A stretch of 64,000 nucleotides of DNA from Hyphomicrobium sp. LHD-15 (GTDB lineage: Bacteria > Pseudomonadota > Alphaproteobacteria > Rhizobiales > Hyphomicrobiaceae): the NCBI RefSeq assembly GCF_031157355.1, contig NZ_JAVIFT010000006.1, forward strand, positions 124,001 to 188,000, in the 5' to 3' direction. A model generated the notes under the pieces. It was not told the DNA's origin. It saw only the letters and a list, made by a program, of their open reading frames with translations, and searched no databases. The translations under genes and the position numbers were made by a program. Every line of letters starts with the position of its first letter. The first letter of the stretch is position 1. Shown here in pieces: positions 10,931 through 20,257 of the stretch.

Positions 10931-12136
10931 CTAACCCCTCGAACCTGCGGACGCGGGCTGACCCCGCCGGAACCGCTGCCGGAGATTGCCGCCGACCTGG
11001 GTCGCCCAATCGGCGAACCTTTCGAGCAGCGCCGAGCCGCGTGACGGACGCGCGCCCCGCACGATCAGCATCAGCGAGACGCCGATTGCGGTGAGCGGGA
11101 TCAAATAGAGGATCGGAACCGCACTCGCGTTCAACACCACGACGTTGTTGACCGCGAGCCCTGACAGCCGCAGGCCGACGCCGATCAGGAAGCACATTCC
11201 CATGCGCAGCGTCCGGTTCTGGCGCGTGCTCTGGGCCTGGCCGATGAGCGCAATCGCGAGCAACACGAACGCGAGCGGATAGAGCGCGCTCGAAAAGCGC
11301 TCATGCAACTCGGACCGGAACCGTCCCGGTTCCTGTTTGAAGGCCTGACTGTTGGGAGCGGGATTGACCAGCTCGCTATAATAGCGCTCGCGCGGCTTGA
11401 GATCGGGTGGCCCCACCGCGCGCTGCTCGAAACGGTCGAGATCGACGGCATACTTGTCGAACGCGATGATCTGCGTCGGCTCGCCGATTCCTCCATCGCG
11501 GCGCAGGATGTGCCCGTCCGTCATGAACAGGTACGCGCCGCTGTCGTCCTTCAGGATGATGCCTTTGTCCGCCAGATACGACTGCACCTCTTTTTCTTTG
11601 CGGGCGTCATGCATGACGAGCCCCTGCAGGGTGCCGTCCAGCGAGCGCTCGCGGATGTGAAAGGTGAGGCCCTTTTCGGGGCTTGAGAAGCGGCCAGGCT
11701 GGATCACCTGGGTCAGAAGATCGGTGCGCACGTCGACGACGATGTCGCGCAAAAGCCGGAGGCTCCACGGCATCGCGATGTGGTTCACGAACGAGATGAA
11801 GACGCAGACGATCACCGCCAGCGCGACGAGCGGCTTGACGATCGTCCAGGCGGTGGCACCGGAGGCCGTCAGAACGATGATCTCGCTGTCACTGTTGAGG
11901 CGGTTCAGCGTATGGATCACCGTGATTAGAAGCGCGAATGGCGTGATCACCGCGACGAAGTTCGGCAGACCCAGCGTCGTCATGGTGACGAGGGTCAGAG
12001 CGCTCTGGCCGAGGCTGGTCACGACATTGAGCTCGCGCAACGCCAGCGAGATCCAAACGATACCCGTCAACGACAGCAGCACGAGCAGCAACGCGCTGCT
12101 CGTCTGCCGGAAGACATATCGCGAGAAGATCCTCAT
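10931..12136 (-). CDS. lptF: LPS export permease LptF
   Basis: A 401-residue YjgP/YjgQ family inner-membrane protein, partner of LptG in the LptB2FG transporter. I chose ATG 12136 (MRIFSRYVFRQ), which places the conserved RYVFRQ segment just before helix 1 as in the family. An upstream extension to 12247 is basic, Pro/His-rich and unlike LptF. Three N-terminal helices, a soluble periplasmic domain (~100-270) and three C-terminal helices are visible. The C-terminal tail carries extra basic residues. It is the first gene of the six-gene envelope operon, so the promoter should lie in the gap to pepA. Confidence 0.92.
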   Translation of the reverse strand: MRIFSRYVFRQTSSALLLVLLSLTGIVWISLALRELNVVTSLGQSALTLVTMTTLGLPNFVAVITPFALLITVIHTLNRLNSDSEIIVLTASGATAWTIVKPLVALAVIVCVFISFVNHIAMPWSLRLLRDIVVDVRTDLLTQVIQPGRFSSPEKGLTFHIRERSLDGTLQGLVMHDARKEKEVQSYLADKGIILKDDSGAYLFMTDGHILRRDGGIGEPTQIIAFDKYAVDLDRFEQRAVGPPDLKPRERYYSELVNPAPNSQAFKQEPGRFRSELHERFSSALYPLAFVLLAIALIGQAQSTRQNRTLRMGMCFLIGVGLRLSGLAVNNVVVLNASAVPILYLIPLTAIGVSLMLIVRGARPSRGSALLERFADWATQVGGNLRQRFRRGQPASAGSRG

Positions 12137-12839
12137 GAGATGGCGATCACGCTTGGCTTCGGCTGCGAGGTGACTTCGGCTGAGAAGGCGGCGATGCTCG
12201 ACGGTTGGATGGCGAGGCGGCCCGGCGCGTCCGAAAACACGAGACACGCCCGAAAACGTGACAAAGCCCCCGAAACGTTACTGCCAGCCGTAGAACGGAT
12301 CACCCCCGTGTCCGTCGTTCCACGCGAGAATGGCGGAATTTCGACTGTACTCCAAGCCACTAGCCACCGTCCCGCGACACAGAAGACGCTCTCTTTGCCG
12401 AAGCAGCCGCAGCCAACCGGCCCGCTCCTCGAGGAGGAGATTAATCCTGAAACCCCACTTTTAGGCCGTCTCGGCTTGCACTTCGCGTCCAAGCGTCTAA
12501 TTTCCACAGCGAAGATCGAAACCGCATATCTCTGTTCGAGATCCGCCCGGCTCTCACGCTGGCGCCGAGTTTTTGGCTCGCGCCCGTGCCTGGATCGCTG
12601 CCGACGGACCCGAAAAAGGGATCCCGTCCGCACCCGCCACCAGAGAGTATATCCAGACGAGCCTTGCATCCCCATGCTGTCGGAGTGTCGAGAAGCCAAA
12701 TGACGATTGCGATCCGTCCCCTTACGGACAACCGCAATTCCGCACCGACCCGAGCTTGCCCCGCACACGCAGGGCAAAGACGGCATGAACCCGCCCAGGA
12801 TCTAGCCCACGATTACCCCCCGAGGAGCACCACAGACCG
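12137..12839. other. 700-bp divergent intergenic region between lptF and pepA, no convincing gene
   Basis: Both strands contain frames of 180-220 codons here, but their translations are rich in Arg/Pro/Ser with no recognisable domain, and the two strands overlap each other. The stretch around 12480-12560 is less GC-rich than the flanking genes. It must contain the lptF and pepA promoters. GAGGAG about 12 nt before ATG 12840 serves pepA. I see no RNA gene or repeat. Confidence 0.45.
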
Positions 12840-14393
12840 ATGACCATCGCTCTTGAAATCACGTTCGCCCGTCTCGACGCCGCGCACGCCGCCACCACGG
12901 CCGCGTTCATCGGCCAGGACCTCATCCTGTCTCCCGCCGTCCAGGTTCTGAACACGCGCAGCCAGGGGCAGATCCTGAAGGCTGCGGAAGCCGCCGATTT
13001 CAAGGGCAAGAAGAATGCGGCCTTCGAGATCCTGGCACCGCAGAAGCTCGATGTTCAGCGCCTCGTGCTGATCGGCGCGGGCAAGGCCGCGGATCACGGC
13101 GATAGCGATTGGGCGAGCCTGGGCGGCTATGCCCTTGGACAGATCACTGCCCGCAAGGCTGCCGAAGCGAGCCTCGTCGCCGAAGTCGGCGGCGCGACCG
13201 ACAAACCCGAGACGATCGCCGCAAACCTCGCGTTCGGCGCGCTGCTCCGCCACTACGCGTTCAAGAAATACCTCACCAAGAAGAATGGCGAGGACAATGC
13301 GGCCAACAACGGCGCGGGCGATCAAAAGCCCACCCAAGATCGCCTGACGCGCCTCGTCGTCCATTGCGCCGACCCGGACAAGGCCCGCGCCGCCTTCGAA
13401 AGCAAGCGGGCGCTCGCCGAGGGCGTCTACATCGCGCGTGATCTCGTCAATGAACCGGCCAACGTTTTAGGCCCCGTTGAGTTCGCCGACCGCGTCAAGG
13501 AACTCGAGCGGGTCGGCCTCGAGGTCGAAATTCTCGACGTCGACGCGCTGACCGAACTCAAGATGAACACCCTGCTGTCCGTGGCACAGGGCAGCGTCCG
13601 GCCCGCCCGCGTCGCCGTCATGCAGTGGCACGGCGCCAAGTCGAAGCGGGCGAAGCCGCTGGCCTTCATCGGCAAGGGCGTCGTGTTCGACACCGGTGGC
13701 ATTTCGATCAAGCCCGCCGCCGGTATGGAGGATATGAAGGGCGACATGGGCGGGGCCGCCTGCGTGGTGGGCCTGATGGTGGCGCTCGCCGAGCGCAAAG
13801 CGCCGGTCAACGCCGTCGGCATCATCGGCATCGTCGAGAACATGCCGTCGGGCTCCGCGATCCGTCCGGGCGACATCGTCGTCTCGATGTCGGGCCAAAC
13901 GGTCGAGAACCTCAACACCGACGCCGAAGGCCGCCTCGTGCTGGCCGACGTGATCTGGTATGCGCAGGAGCGTTTCAAGCCACGCTTCGTGATCGACCTC
14001 GCGACCCTTACGGGTGCCATCATGGTCGCGCTCGGCAAGGATTTCGCGGGCCTTTTCGCCAATGACGACAAGCTCGCCGATCAGCTGGTCGCGGCGTCCA
14101 AGCTCACCGGCGAGAAGATCTGGCGCATGCCGCTCGACAAATCCTACGACCGCCTGCTCGACAGCAAGAACGCCGACATGAAGAACATCGGCGGCCGCTG
14201 GGGAGGGGCCTGCACCGCCGCGGCCTTCATCGGACGCTTCGTCAAGAAGGAAACGCCGTGGGCGCATCTCGACATCGCGGGCACCGCAATGGACGCGCCG
14301 AAGAACGAGATCAACACCAGCTGGGGCTCGGGCTGGGGCGTCCAGCTTCTGGATCGCTTCGTCGCCGACAACTTTGAAAAGTCGGAGAAGTAG
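12840..14393 (+). CDS. pepA: Leucyl aminopeptidase (M17 family, cytosol aminopeptidase)
   Basis: A 517-residue two-domain metallo-exopeptidase that removes N-terminal residues from peptides, normally a hexamer with two metal ions per subunit. The catalytic domain shows the ligand and active-site residues in order: [12 protein letters not shown] (Lys279, Asp284), [18 protein letters not shown] (Lys291, Asp302), then [13 protein letters not shown] with the Asp/Glu ligands and Arg. Inside the N-terminal domain (about 148-165) there is a short Asn/Gly/Ala-rich insertion ([14 protein letters not shown]) that looks like a flexible loop. Some PepA proteins also bind DNA; nothing here decides that. 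Confidence 0.95.
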   Translation: MTIALEITFARLDAAHAATTAAFIGQDLILSPAVQVLNTRSQGQILKAAEAADFKGKKNAAFEILAPQKLDVQRLVLIGAGKAADHGDSDWASLGGYALGQITARKAAEASLVAEVGGATDKPETIAANLAFGALLRHYAFKKYLTKKNGEDNAANNGAGDQKPTQDRLTRLVVHCADPDKARAAFESKRALAEGVYIARDLVNEPANVLGPVEFADRVKELERVGLEVEILDVDALTELKMNTLLSVAQGSVRPARVAVMQWHGAKSKRAKPLAFIGKGVVFDTGGISIKPAAGMEDMKGDMGGAACVVGLMVALAERKAPVNAVGIIGIVENMPSGSAIRPGDIVVSMSGQTVENLNTDAEGRLVLADVIWYAQERFKPRFVIDLATLTGAIMVALGKDFAGLFANDDKLADQLVAASKLTGEKIWRMPLDKSYDRLLDSKNADMKNIGGRWGGACTAAAFIGRFVKKETPWAHLDIAGTAMDAPKNEINTSWGSGWGVQLLDRFVADNFEKSEK

Positions 14394-14408
14394 ATCGACA
14401 CGCCCTGA

Positions 14409-14446
14409 ATGGCGGGCGCGGATCCCAGCGGATCAACGCCCGCCAT
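14409..14446 (+). terminator. Strong hairpin downstream of pepA, no T-run
   Basis: Perfect 10-bp arms, ATGGCGGGCG (14409-14418) and CGCCCGCCAT (14437-14446), lie 15 nt after the pepA stop. No uridine tract follows, so intrinsic termination is not assured. It may stabilise the mRNA end or act with Rho. Confidence 0.4.
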
Positions 14447-14817
14447 CGACACCGGCAGACCAGGATGCCAGCGGCCGCATTTTACGGCGGTCTGGATCAT
14501 AGTCAGCAACATACTGTTAACGCGTAATCTAGATCTGCTATTTTCCATAATATATATTATGCGAATGACGGACGGGCTTAATTTGGACGCCGGCCGCATT
14601 GAGCTGCGTGAAATTGAATGCGCAGATCCCGAAATCCGCTTCGCCGAATCCGACGCCGCACGATCGGACCACACGATCGGATTGTCCCCGGCTGACAAAC
14701 TGAACGCAGCAAAGTGATCCCCAGGCTTCAATCACGAGCTGCTTCCCCACCGGCCGCGAGTCGCTCAGTTTGCCCGATGCAAGATTTCTTCCTCTCGATT
14801 GCCCGGATCACCCCGCG
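14447..14817. other. Intergenic region before the chemoreceptor-like gene
   Basis: It contains a markedly AT-rich segment (about 14536-14562) that could hold a promoter. A 52-codon frame begins at ATG 14558 but shows no recognisable feature or good ribosome site, so I do not call it a gene. Confidence 0.35.
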
Positions 14818-15873
14818 ATGCTGCCCGCACCCAAAAAGCCGGTCCTCATTCACGACGTCATCGCCAGCACGACACGCGTGCGCCAATCCGCAGCGAAGAA
14901 CATCGATGGCATCCACAGCGTCACCACCCAGCTTCGCGTCCTCGCCCTCAATGCCCTGATGGAAGCGAGCCGCGCCGGCGATCACGGCCGCGGCTTTGCG
15001 GTGGTTGCCGAGGAGGTCAAGAAAATCTCCGGCGACGTCGAGACCTTCGCCCGGGCGCTTTCGAAGGACCTCGGCGGCGAGATCACCTCGCTCGACGAGC
15101 TGACGCGCCGGATGGCGGCCGAGGCCAACGGACGCCGCATGATCGATCTCGCCTTGAATGCGATCGAGCTTCTGGACCGCAATCTCTATGAGCGAACCTG
15201 CGACGTACGCTGGTGGGCCACCGATTCCGCCGTCGTAACCGCGCTCGACCGCCGTGCATCCGAAACCGCCGACCACGCGGCAACCCGCCTTGCCATCATC
15301 CTCAAGGCCTACACCGTCTATCTCGACATCTGGATCTGCGACTTGGATGGCAATGTCGTCGCCAATGGCCGGCCCGACCGCTATCGCGTCGCCCAGACAT
15401 CCGTAGCCGATCGATCCTGGTTTGCACGCGCCAAGGCCCTGCCCGACGGAGACGCTTACGCCGTCGGCGAGGTTGCAGCCGAGCCCGGACTCGCCGGCGC
15501 GCAAGTGGCAACTTACGCAGCGAGCATCCGCCGCAACGGCAACAGCTCCGCGCCACCACTTGGCGTCATCGCCATCCATTTCGACTGGCAGCCTCAGGCC
15601 CACGCCATCTTGCGCGGCGTCCGCCTCACCGACGAGGAGCGCAAGCGCTCGCGGGTTCTGCTTGTCGATTCCGGCGGCCTCGTATTGGCATCTTCGGATG
15701 GACAGGGCGCACTTGCCGAGCGGATCCCGATAGCATTCGACGGACGCCAATCCGGCTGCGATATCGACGCCCGCAGTCGCCTGATCGCCTTCCATCATAC
15801 GCCGGGCTACGAAACCTACGAAGGCCTCGGCTGGTACGGTGTCATCATCCAGGATGCCGACCGCTCGACGTAA
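14818..15873 (+). CDS. Soluble methyl-accepting-chemotaxis-like protein with reversed domain order
   Basis: About 351 residues without a transmembrane segment. Near the N-terminus is a shortened copy of the chemoreceptor signalling hairpin tip (ALNALMEASRAGDHGRGFAVVAEEV), the part that contacts CheA/CheW. The C-terminal two-thirds resemble a Cache/PAS-like sensor: WICDLDGNVVANGRPDRY, then DRSWFARAKALPDGDAYAVGE and LLVDSGGLVLASSDG. Ordinary receptors have the sensor first and the signalling domain last. The start is uncertain: TTG 14770 would add 16 residues. No other che genes are nearby. It converges on the next gene with a 4-bp gap. Target pathway unknown. Confidence 0.75.
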   Translation: MLPAPKKPVLIHDVIASTTRVRQSAAKNIDGIHSVTTQLRVLALNALMEASRAGDHGRGFAVVAEEVKKISGDVETFARALSKDLGGEITSLDELTRRMAAEANGRRMIDLALNAIELLDRNLYERTCDVRWWATDSAVVTALDRRASETADHAATRLAIILKAYTVYLDIWICDLDGNVVANGRPDRYRVAQTSVADRSWFARAKALPDGDAYAVGEVAAEPGLAGAQVATYAASIRRNGNSSAPPLGVIAIHFDWQPQAHAILRGVRLTDEERKRSRVLLVDSGGLVLASSDGQGALAERIPIAFDGRQSGCDIDARSRLIAFHHTPGYETYEGLGWYGVIIQDADRST

Positions 15874-15877
15874 CCGC

Positions 15878-16633
15878 CTACGGCAGTCCCTCTTCCGCGG
15901 TCCGCACGCAGGCCGCGATCACCGCGGCATAGACCGACGCCACGAACCCGGTCAGCACGTTCACGCTGATGACGACACCGACGAGCCGCGCCCATTCCTG
16001 CGGCATGACGGTCGCGAGCAGCGTCACGATGAAGTCGTCGAACGCCTGTTTGAGCTGGAAGAACAGCTCGCTGACCTGGCTGACGGACGGCTTTTCCGGC
16101 AACTCCCACACCAGCTTCCAGCCGATTTCCCCAACGCTCGCCGCATGGATCAGGCCGACTGCCGCGAACGCGGCAAGGCCCGCCGAGAACAAAAGGCCGA
16201 GCGGCGGCCCGAGCCGGAAATAGCCCCACCGCCAAGGCTGCGCGCGGAAAGAGACCGAGAGCGCCCGGAGCGCGCTCGATCCTAGGTAGGTCGTAAGGCC
16301 GAACACGACTGCCACCCAGAACAGGCGCGAGCTGTCCGTGCCGCCGAAGGTGAAGAGAGCGGCGAGCCCCGCGAGCACACCCTTCATCAGGGCTTCGACA
16401 CCGCCCACGAGCGCGACGAGCAGCCGCCGCGGCGAGCGCTGCCCCTCGAAATAGAACGGCAGCTCATATGACAGCCGCGCCATTTCGAGCCGGAGCCCGA
16501 GCAGGAAGCTGAGCCCCGCCGTCAGCGCCGCGAATAGAAACGGATGATAGAACCCGAGCGCTGCGACGCCCGCGACGGCGGCAATCTCGGCCGCCATGAT
16601 CACGCCATTGAGCAGGATGCGAAGGACGAACAT
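15878..16633 (-). CDS. Integral membrane protein of unknown function
   Basis: A 251-residue polytopic membrane protein with about six hydrophobic helices (for example VIMAAEIAAVAGVAALGF, LLVALVGGVEALMKGVLAGL and LVGVVISVNVLTGFVASVYAAVIAA). The frame is open to 16708, but ATG 16633 (MFVLRILLNGV) begins immediately before the first helix and is preferred. I recognise no family. Between helices 5 and 6 is a charged segment with PSVSQVSELFFQLKQAFDDF. It is convergent with the chemoreceptor-like gene; a functional link is not implied. Confidence 0.65.
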   Translation of the reverse strand: MFVLRILLNGVIMAAEIAAVAGVAALGFYHPFLFAALTAGLSFLLGLRLEMARLSYELPFYFEGQRSPRRLLVALVGGVEALMKGVLAGLAALFTFGGTDSSRLFWVAVVFGLTTYLGSSALRALSVSFRAQPWRWGYFRLGPPLGLLFSAGLAAFAAVGLIHAASVGEIGWKLVWELPEKPSVSQVSELFFQLKQAFDDFIVTLLATVMPQEWARLVGVVISVNVLTGFVASVYAAVIAACVRTAEEGLP

Positions 16634-16712
16634 GGTACCCGGACGGGCGCTGGCGAGAAAATGAAGACATCCCGGCTGCGTTCCCACCGCTCCCGGGATC
16701 GAAAGCAATGTT

Positions 16713-16762
16713 CAAAAATCTAGAGCGCTTCCGGAAAAGTGTGTAGCGATTTTCCGCGCCCG
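16713..16762. repeat. Rhizobial-type intergenic palindromic element (TCTAGAGCG class), single copy
   Basis: TCTAGAGCGCTTCCGGAAAAG followed by GTGTAGCGATTTTCCGCG forms an imperfect inverted repeat (CGGAAAA/TTTTCCG). Elements starting TCTAGAGC(G/A) and containing TCCGGAAAAGTG are familiar as dispersed intergenic palindromes in Hyphomicrobiales genomes. It lies upstream of the 16633 start, between two minus-strand genes. Only the TCTAGAGCG end recurs in this window, near 56665-56674 in inverse orientation. Confidence 0.5.
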
Positions 16763-16765
16763 CCC

Positions 16766-17323
16766 TCAATCGAGCAGCGAGACGGTGCTTTCCGGGCGGC
16801 AATGCGCATCTCCAGAGCGCACCAGCGTCGCATTGTACGGGAACGAGCGGCGGAACATGCGGAACTCGCCGCCGGTATCGCCGGTGATCTGCAGCTCCGT
16901 CTTGGGATCGTCACCGCGGCCCGGCATGAGATAGACCTCGATCACGTATGGCTCAGTTCCTTTGGCAAGTTCCAGCTTGCCCTTGAACAGCGTGCTGGTG
17001 CCGGCGGTCGCCTGCCCGCCGTCGAGCTTCAAGGCCGTCGTGCCGCAGCGCCGTTCTGTGCCGATCACCTCGACACCGCACCAGCCGCTCTGGCAGCGGG
17101 CAATGTCCAGCACCAGCGTGCAGCGCTCGTCGCTGCAATCCGCCACCCGCCGGGCCAGCTCGAAGCTGCGGCCTTCCCAGCGTCCGGCGAGATCGACCGC
17201 GGCAGGTGGTGCCCCCGCCCCGGCGTCAGCCGCGCCAGGTTCATTCGCGAGTGCCGCGCCCGCCGTAGCCAGAACACAAAGTACGGCAAAGCTCGAAACG
17301 ATCCGACCAGCCCGTGTGCCCAT
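16766..17323 (-). CDS. Secreted or periplasmic Cys-containing protein of unknown function
   Basis: A 185-residue product with a clear signal peptide (GRIVSSFAVLCVLATAGAALA) and predicted cleavage before NEPGAADAG. The mature part starts LAGRWEGRSFELARRV and has five closely spaced cysteines (residues ~75-110: CSDERC, RCQSGWC, RRC) plus one near the C-terminus (AHCRPE), suggesting disulfides in the periplasm. ATG 17323 or 17332 are both possible; the longer open frame to 17599 overlaps the divergent gene and is non-coding in character. No family recognised. It is transcribed away from a DUF2306-like membrane protein. Confidence 0.7.
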   Translation of the reverse strand: MGTRAGRIVSSFAVLCVLATAGAALANEPGAADAGAGAPPAAVDLAGRWEGRSFELARRVADCSDERCTLVLDIARCQSGWCGVEVIGTERRCGTTALKLDGGQATAGTSTLFKGKLELAKGTEPYVIEVYLMPGRGDDPKTELQITGDTGGEFRMFRRSFPYNATLVRSGDAHCRPESTVSLLD

Positions 17324-17357
17324 ACCCACCATGACGCGACTTGAAACCTCCGAAAGA

Positions 17358-17377
17358 TTGATCACGGAACCGATCAA
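17358..17377. promoter_or_regulatory. Inverted repeat in the divergent promoter region
   Basis: TTGATC (17358-17363) and GATCAA (17372-17377), separated by 8 bp, lie between the divergent starts at 17323 and 17409. The spacing and position suit an operator, but no regulator is encoded nearby. Confidence 0.3.
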
Positions 17378-17408
17378 ATCATCGCGGGCAGGCGAATTTG
17401 TGTCGCGC

Positions 17409-18026
17409 ATGTGTCTCTTCGCGGCTGTCGCGGTTCTGATCGCCCTCGCCGTTCCGACCGGTGTGATCGCCGTGGTGGAAGGCGTAGGCGCGATGCCGCT
17501 TCCATATAACCTGCATGTTGTGGACATGAGGTTACCGGGAATCTTTAAAATCCACATGTTGGCATCCGGTGCTGCGCTGGTCCTGATGCCCGCCGTCATC
17601 GCGGTTCGCCGGCATCGTCGCTGGCACCGCCCGCTCGGACGCGTGACGGCCTTGTTCGTGATCGCCGGCGCATTGACGTCGTTCCCCGTCGCCTACGAAA
17701 GCATCTCCGTCTGGCCGGCCCGCGTCGGCTTCGTCGCGCAAGGATTGGTCTGGCTCGCGCTCCTCGTCGAGGGCGTGCGCGCCATCCGCAACAAGGAGCG
17801 CGCCCGTCACGCCACGCTGATGCTGGCCATGGCCGCGGTCGCGTCCGGCGCCATTTGGGTGCGCCTGACGACCGCGGTCGCGACCGCCTGGGATCTCCCG
17901 TTCGATCCGATCTATGCGTGCGCGACCTGGCTCGGCTGGCTGCTCCCGCTGGCGCTCGTGCTGGCGTTCGCTCCGACGTCGATTTTGCCGCGTCGCGCCC
18001 CCTCGCGGACTGCTCTCGCCACCTGA
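17409..18026 (+). CDS. DUF2306-like inner-membrane protein
   Basis: A 205-residue membrane protein with about six or seven helices. HMLASGAALVLMP followed by HRRWHRPLGRVTALF matches the conserved His-containing pattern I associate with DUF2306 membrane proteins of unknown role. I chose ATG 17409 because upstream codons to ATG 17331 include AGA, TTG, TCA and TTT, rare in neighbouring genes, and because this leaves an 85-bp divergent promoter region. Starting at 17331 would give 231 residues. mazG follows 54 bp downstream. Confidence 0.65.
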   Translation: MCLFAAVAVLIALAVPTGVIAVVEGVGAMPLPYNLHVVDMRLPGIFKIHMLASGAALVLMPAVIAVRRHRRWHRPLGRVTALFVIAGALTSFPVAYESISVWPARVGFVAQGLVWLALLVEGVRAIRNKERARHATLMLAMAAVASGAIWVRLTTAVATAWDLPFDPIYACATWLGWLLPLALVLAFAPTSILPRRAPSRTALAT

Positions 18027-18080
18027 GGTTTGCTCGTTTAGGGTCCGCCGAATGAGATCCTTGAAATCGGCCGAACCTGC

Positions 18081-18974
18081 ATGACCCCTTCCAAAGACAT
18101 CGCCCGCCTGATCGAGATCATGGCGGCGCTCCGCACCCCCGAAACCGGCTGCCCGTGGGACCTCGAGCAAACTTTCGAAACCATCGCTCCCTACACCATC
18201 GAGGAAGCCTACGAGGTGGCCGATGCCATCGCCCGTGGCGACATGCCCGATCTCAAGGATGAGCTGGGCGATCTCCTGTTGCAGGTCGTCTATCACGCCC
18301 GCATCGCGGAAGAAGACAACGCGTTCGCGTTCGGCGATGTCGTCGAAGCGATCACCAGCAAGATGATCCGCCGCCACCCACACGTGTTCGGCACCGAGGA
18401 AGAACGCGCCGCCGGAGCTGAGCCGGGCTTCTGGGCCAAGATCAAGGCCGAGGAGCGCGCCGCCAAAGCCGCCGAACGCGAAGCCTTACCCTCTGCGTCC
18501 CGGTCGGCCAAATCTCTCCCGATCGGCCGGCGCGGAGAAGGGCTGCTTGCCGACGTCTCGCTTGGGCTGCCCGCCCTCACGCGCGCCATCAAGTTGCAGG
18601 ACAAAGCCGCCAAGGTCGGCTTCGACTGGCCGTCGCTCGGCCCCGTGTTCGAGAAAATGCGCGAGGAGCTGGCCGAGCTCGAGGAAGTTGCGGTTCCGGC
18701 CGATCCGCGCGGCGCATCGTCGGATCGATCGCCGGAGCGCATCGAGAAAATCGAGGAGGAATTTGGCGACCTCCTGTTCGTGATGGCCAACGTCGCGCGC
18801 CATCTGAAGCTCGATCCGGAAGCAGCCCTCCGCGCCGCCAATCAGAAATTCGTCCGGCGCTTCGACCACATCGAGCGACGCTTGGCCGAAGCGGAGCGCA
18901 CACCCACCGACGCAACCCTCGCCGAGATGGATGCCCTTTGGGACGAGGCAAAAGCCAACGAGCGGAACGGCTGA
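18081..18974 (+). CDS. mazG: Nucleoside triphosphate pyrophosphohydrolase MazG
   Basis: A 297-residue house-cleaning enzyme that hydrolyses NTPs and dNTPs to the monophosphate and pyrophosphate. Two MazG repeats are visible. The first has GCPWDLEQTFETI, TIEEAYEVADAI and DELGDLLLQVVYHARIAEE with the EExxE...ExxD metal-binding pattern. The second has KVGFDWPS and IEEEFGDLLFVMANVARHL. An Ala/Glu/Lys-rich linker separates them. It lies near hflX and hfq, as in many rhizobia. Confidence 0.95.
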   Translation: MTPSKDIARLIEIMAALRTPETGCPWDLEQTFETIAPYTIEEAYEVADAIARGDMPDLKDELGDLLLQVVYHARIAEEDNAFAFGDVVEAITSKMIRRHPHVFGTEEERAAGAEPGFWAKIKAEERAAKAAEREALPSASRSAKSLPIGRRGEGLLADVSLGLPALTRAIKLQDKAAKVGFDWPSLGPVFEKMREELAELEEVAVPADPRGASSDRSPERIEKIEEEFGDLLFVMANVARHLKLDPEAALRAANQKFVRRFDHIERRLAEAERTPTDATLAEMDALWDEAKANERNG

Positions 18975-18984
18975 GCGCGCGTGG

Positions 18985-20214
18985 TCAGCCGTTCCCGACG
19001 CGAACCGCGCCCGACACGCTCTCGCGCCGTACGCCGAGACCGAGCACCCGCGCGGGCAGCCGCTGCAGCACCGGAAACATCTGCAGGAGCCTTAGCGCGA
19101 ACGGAGGTTTCGGCTGCTCGCGCAGCTTGAGCGTACCCGAGATGATGGTGTTCTGCATCGCGAGCTGGATCGCCTGCGTCACGCGCGTCGGAAGCATCCG
19201 GCGCTTCTGCACGGCCGCGAGATCGGCTTCGCCAAGAGTTCCGTTCCGCAACGGCTCGACTAGGATGTTCGCCGCCGCCACCGCGTCCTGAACGGCCAGG
19301 TTCACGCCGACGCCGCCGATCGGGCTCATCGCGTGAGCAGCATCCCCGATGCAGAGGAGCCCCGGCCGGTACCATTTCAATAAGCGATCGACACGCACCG
19401 TCAGAAGCTTCACGTCGTCCCACGATCCGATCGCATTGAGCCGCTCGCGCTCGAACGGCGACGCGGCGGTAATCGCATCCTGGAACGCCTCGAGGCCCGC
19501 AGCCTGCAGCGCAGCGAGCGATCCCTTCGGAATGACATAAGCGCACTGCCAGTAATCGCCGCGATTGAGCAGCACCAGGATCGAGCCGGCGCCGAACCGG
19601 CCCATCGTCTGCCCGTCCTCGCCGGGCCTCATCGGCAGCTTGAACCACAGCACATCCATCGGCGCACCGAGGTTCTCGCTTTGGAGGCCGGCCTTTTCGC
19701 GCACGATGGATCCGCGCCCGTCGGCCGCTACGACCAGATCGGCAAGAAACTCCTGCTCGCCGTTGGGTCCGGTGGCTTTGACGCCGACGATCCTGTCGCC
19801 CTTTTGGATGAGGTCCGTGACTTGGGTATTCGTCTTGAGCGTGAAGCTCGGGTAACGCGCTGTCTCCGCCGCGATGAAATTCAGGAAATCCCACTGCGGC
19901 ATCATCGCGATATAGCGCTCGCGCACCGGCAGATGCGTGAAGTCCGCGATGGTCACCGGCGTCGTGCCGACGAGGCCGCCGAGCTTCTCCACCCTCTGAT
20001 GTGGCAGCTTGAGGAAACGATCGATGAGGCCGAGTTCGACCATGATTTCGAGCGTCGAGGGATGCACCGTGTCGCCACGAAAATCGCGCAGGAAATCCGC
20101 GTGCTTTTCGAGAACCGTCACGCGAACGCCGGCGCGAGCGAGCAGGTAGCCGAGCATCAGCCCCGCAGGGCCTCCGCCAGCAATACAGCACTGGCTTCTG
20201 GAACTCTCCGTCAT
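18985..20214 (-). CDS. FAD-dependent monooxygenase (PHBH/UbiH fold)
   Basis: A 409-residue flavoprotein hydroxylase. The N-terminal FAD fold is CCIAGGGPAGLMLGYLLARAG, the middle has the DG-type motif (VVAADGRGS), and the C-terminal FAD motif is LCIGDAAHAMSPIGGVGVNL. These are the three fingerprints of class A flavin monooxygenases. The substrate is unknown: it is not obviously UbiF/H/I and could act on an aromatic compound or another small molecule. It is convergent with mazG (10 bp) and shares the minus strand with hflX. Confidence 0.85.
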   Translation of the reverse strand: MTESSRSQCCIAGGGPAGLMLGYLLARAGVRVTVLEKHADFLRDFRGDTVHPSTLEIMVELGLIDRFLKLPHQRVEKLGGLVGTTPVTIADFTHLPVRERYIAMMPQWDFLNFIAAETARYPSFTLKTNTQVTDLIQKGDRIVGVKATGPNGEQEFLADLVVAADGRGSIVREKAGLQSENLGAPMDVLWFKLPMRPGEDGQTMGRFGAGSILVLLNRGDYWQCAYVIPKGSLAALQAAGLEAFQDAITAASPFERERLNAIGSWDDVKLLTVRVDRLLKWYRPGLLCIGDAAHAMSPIGGVGVNLAVQDAVAAANILVEPLRNGTLGEADLAAVQKRRMLPTRVTQAIQLAMQNTIISGTLKLREQPKPPFALRLLQMFPVLQRLPARVLGLGVRRESVSGAVRVGNG

Positions 20215-20257
20215 CGCGACTGACCTCTATCGACGCCGCACGCCGGTGATCAGTGTA

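Noticed and set aside
12140-12703. 187-codon plus-strand frame in the lptF-pepA gap, and an opposite frame of 217 codons
   Set aside because: Composition is Arg/Pro/Ser-rich, the frames overlap each other, there is no ribosome site and no family signature.
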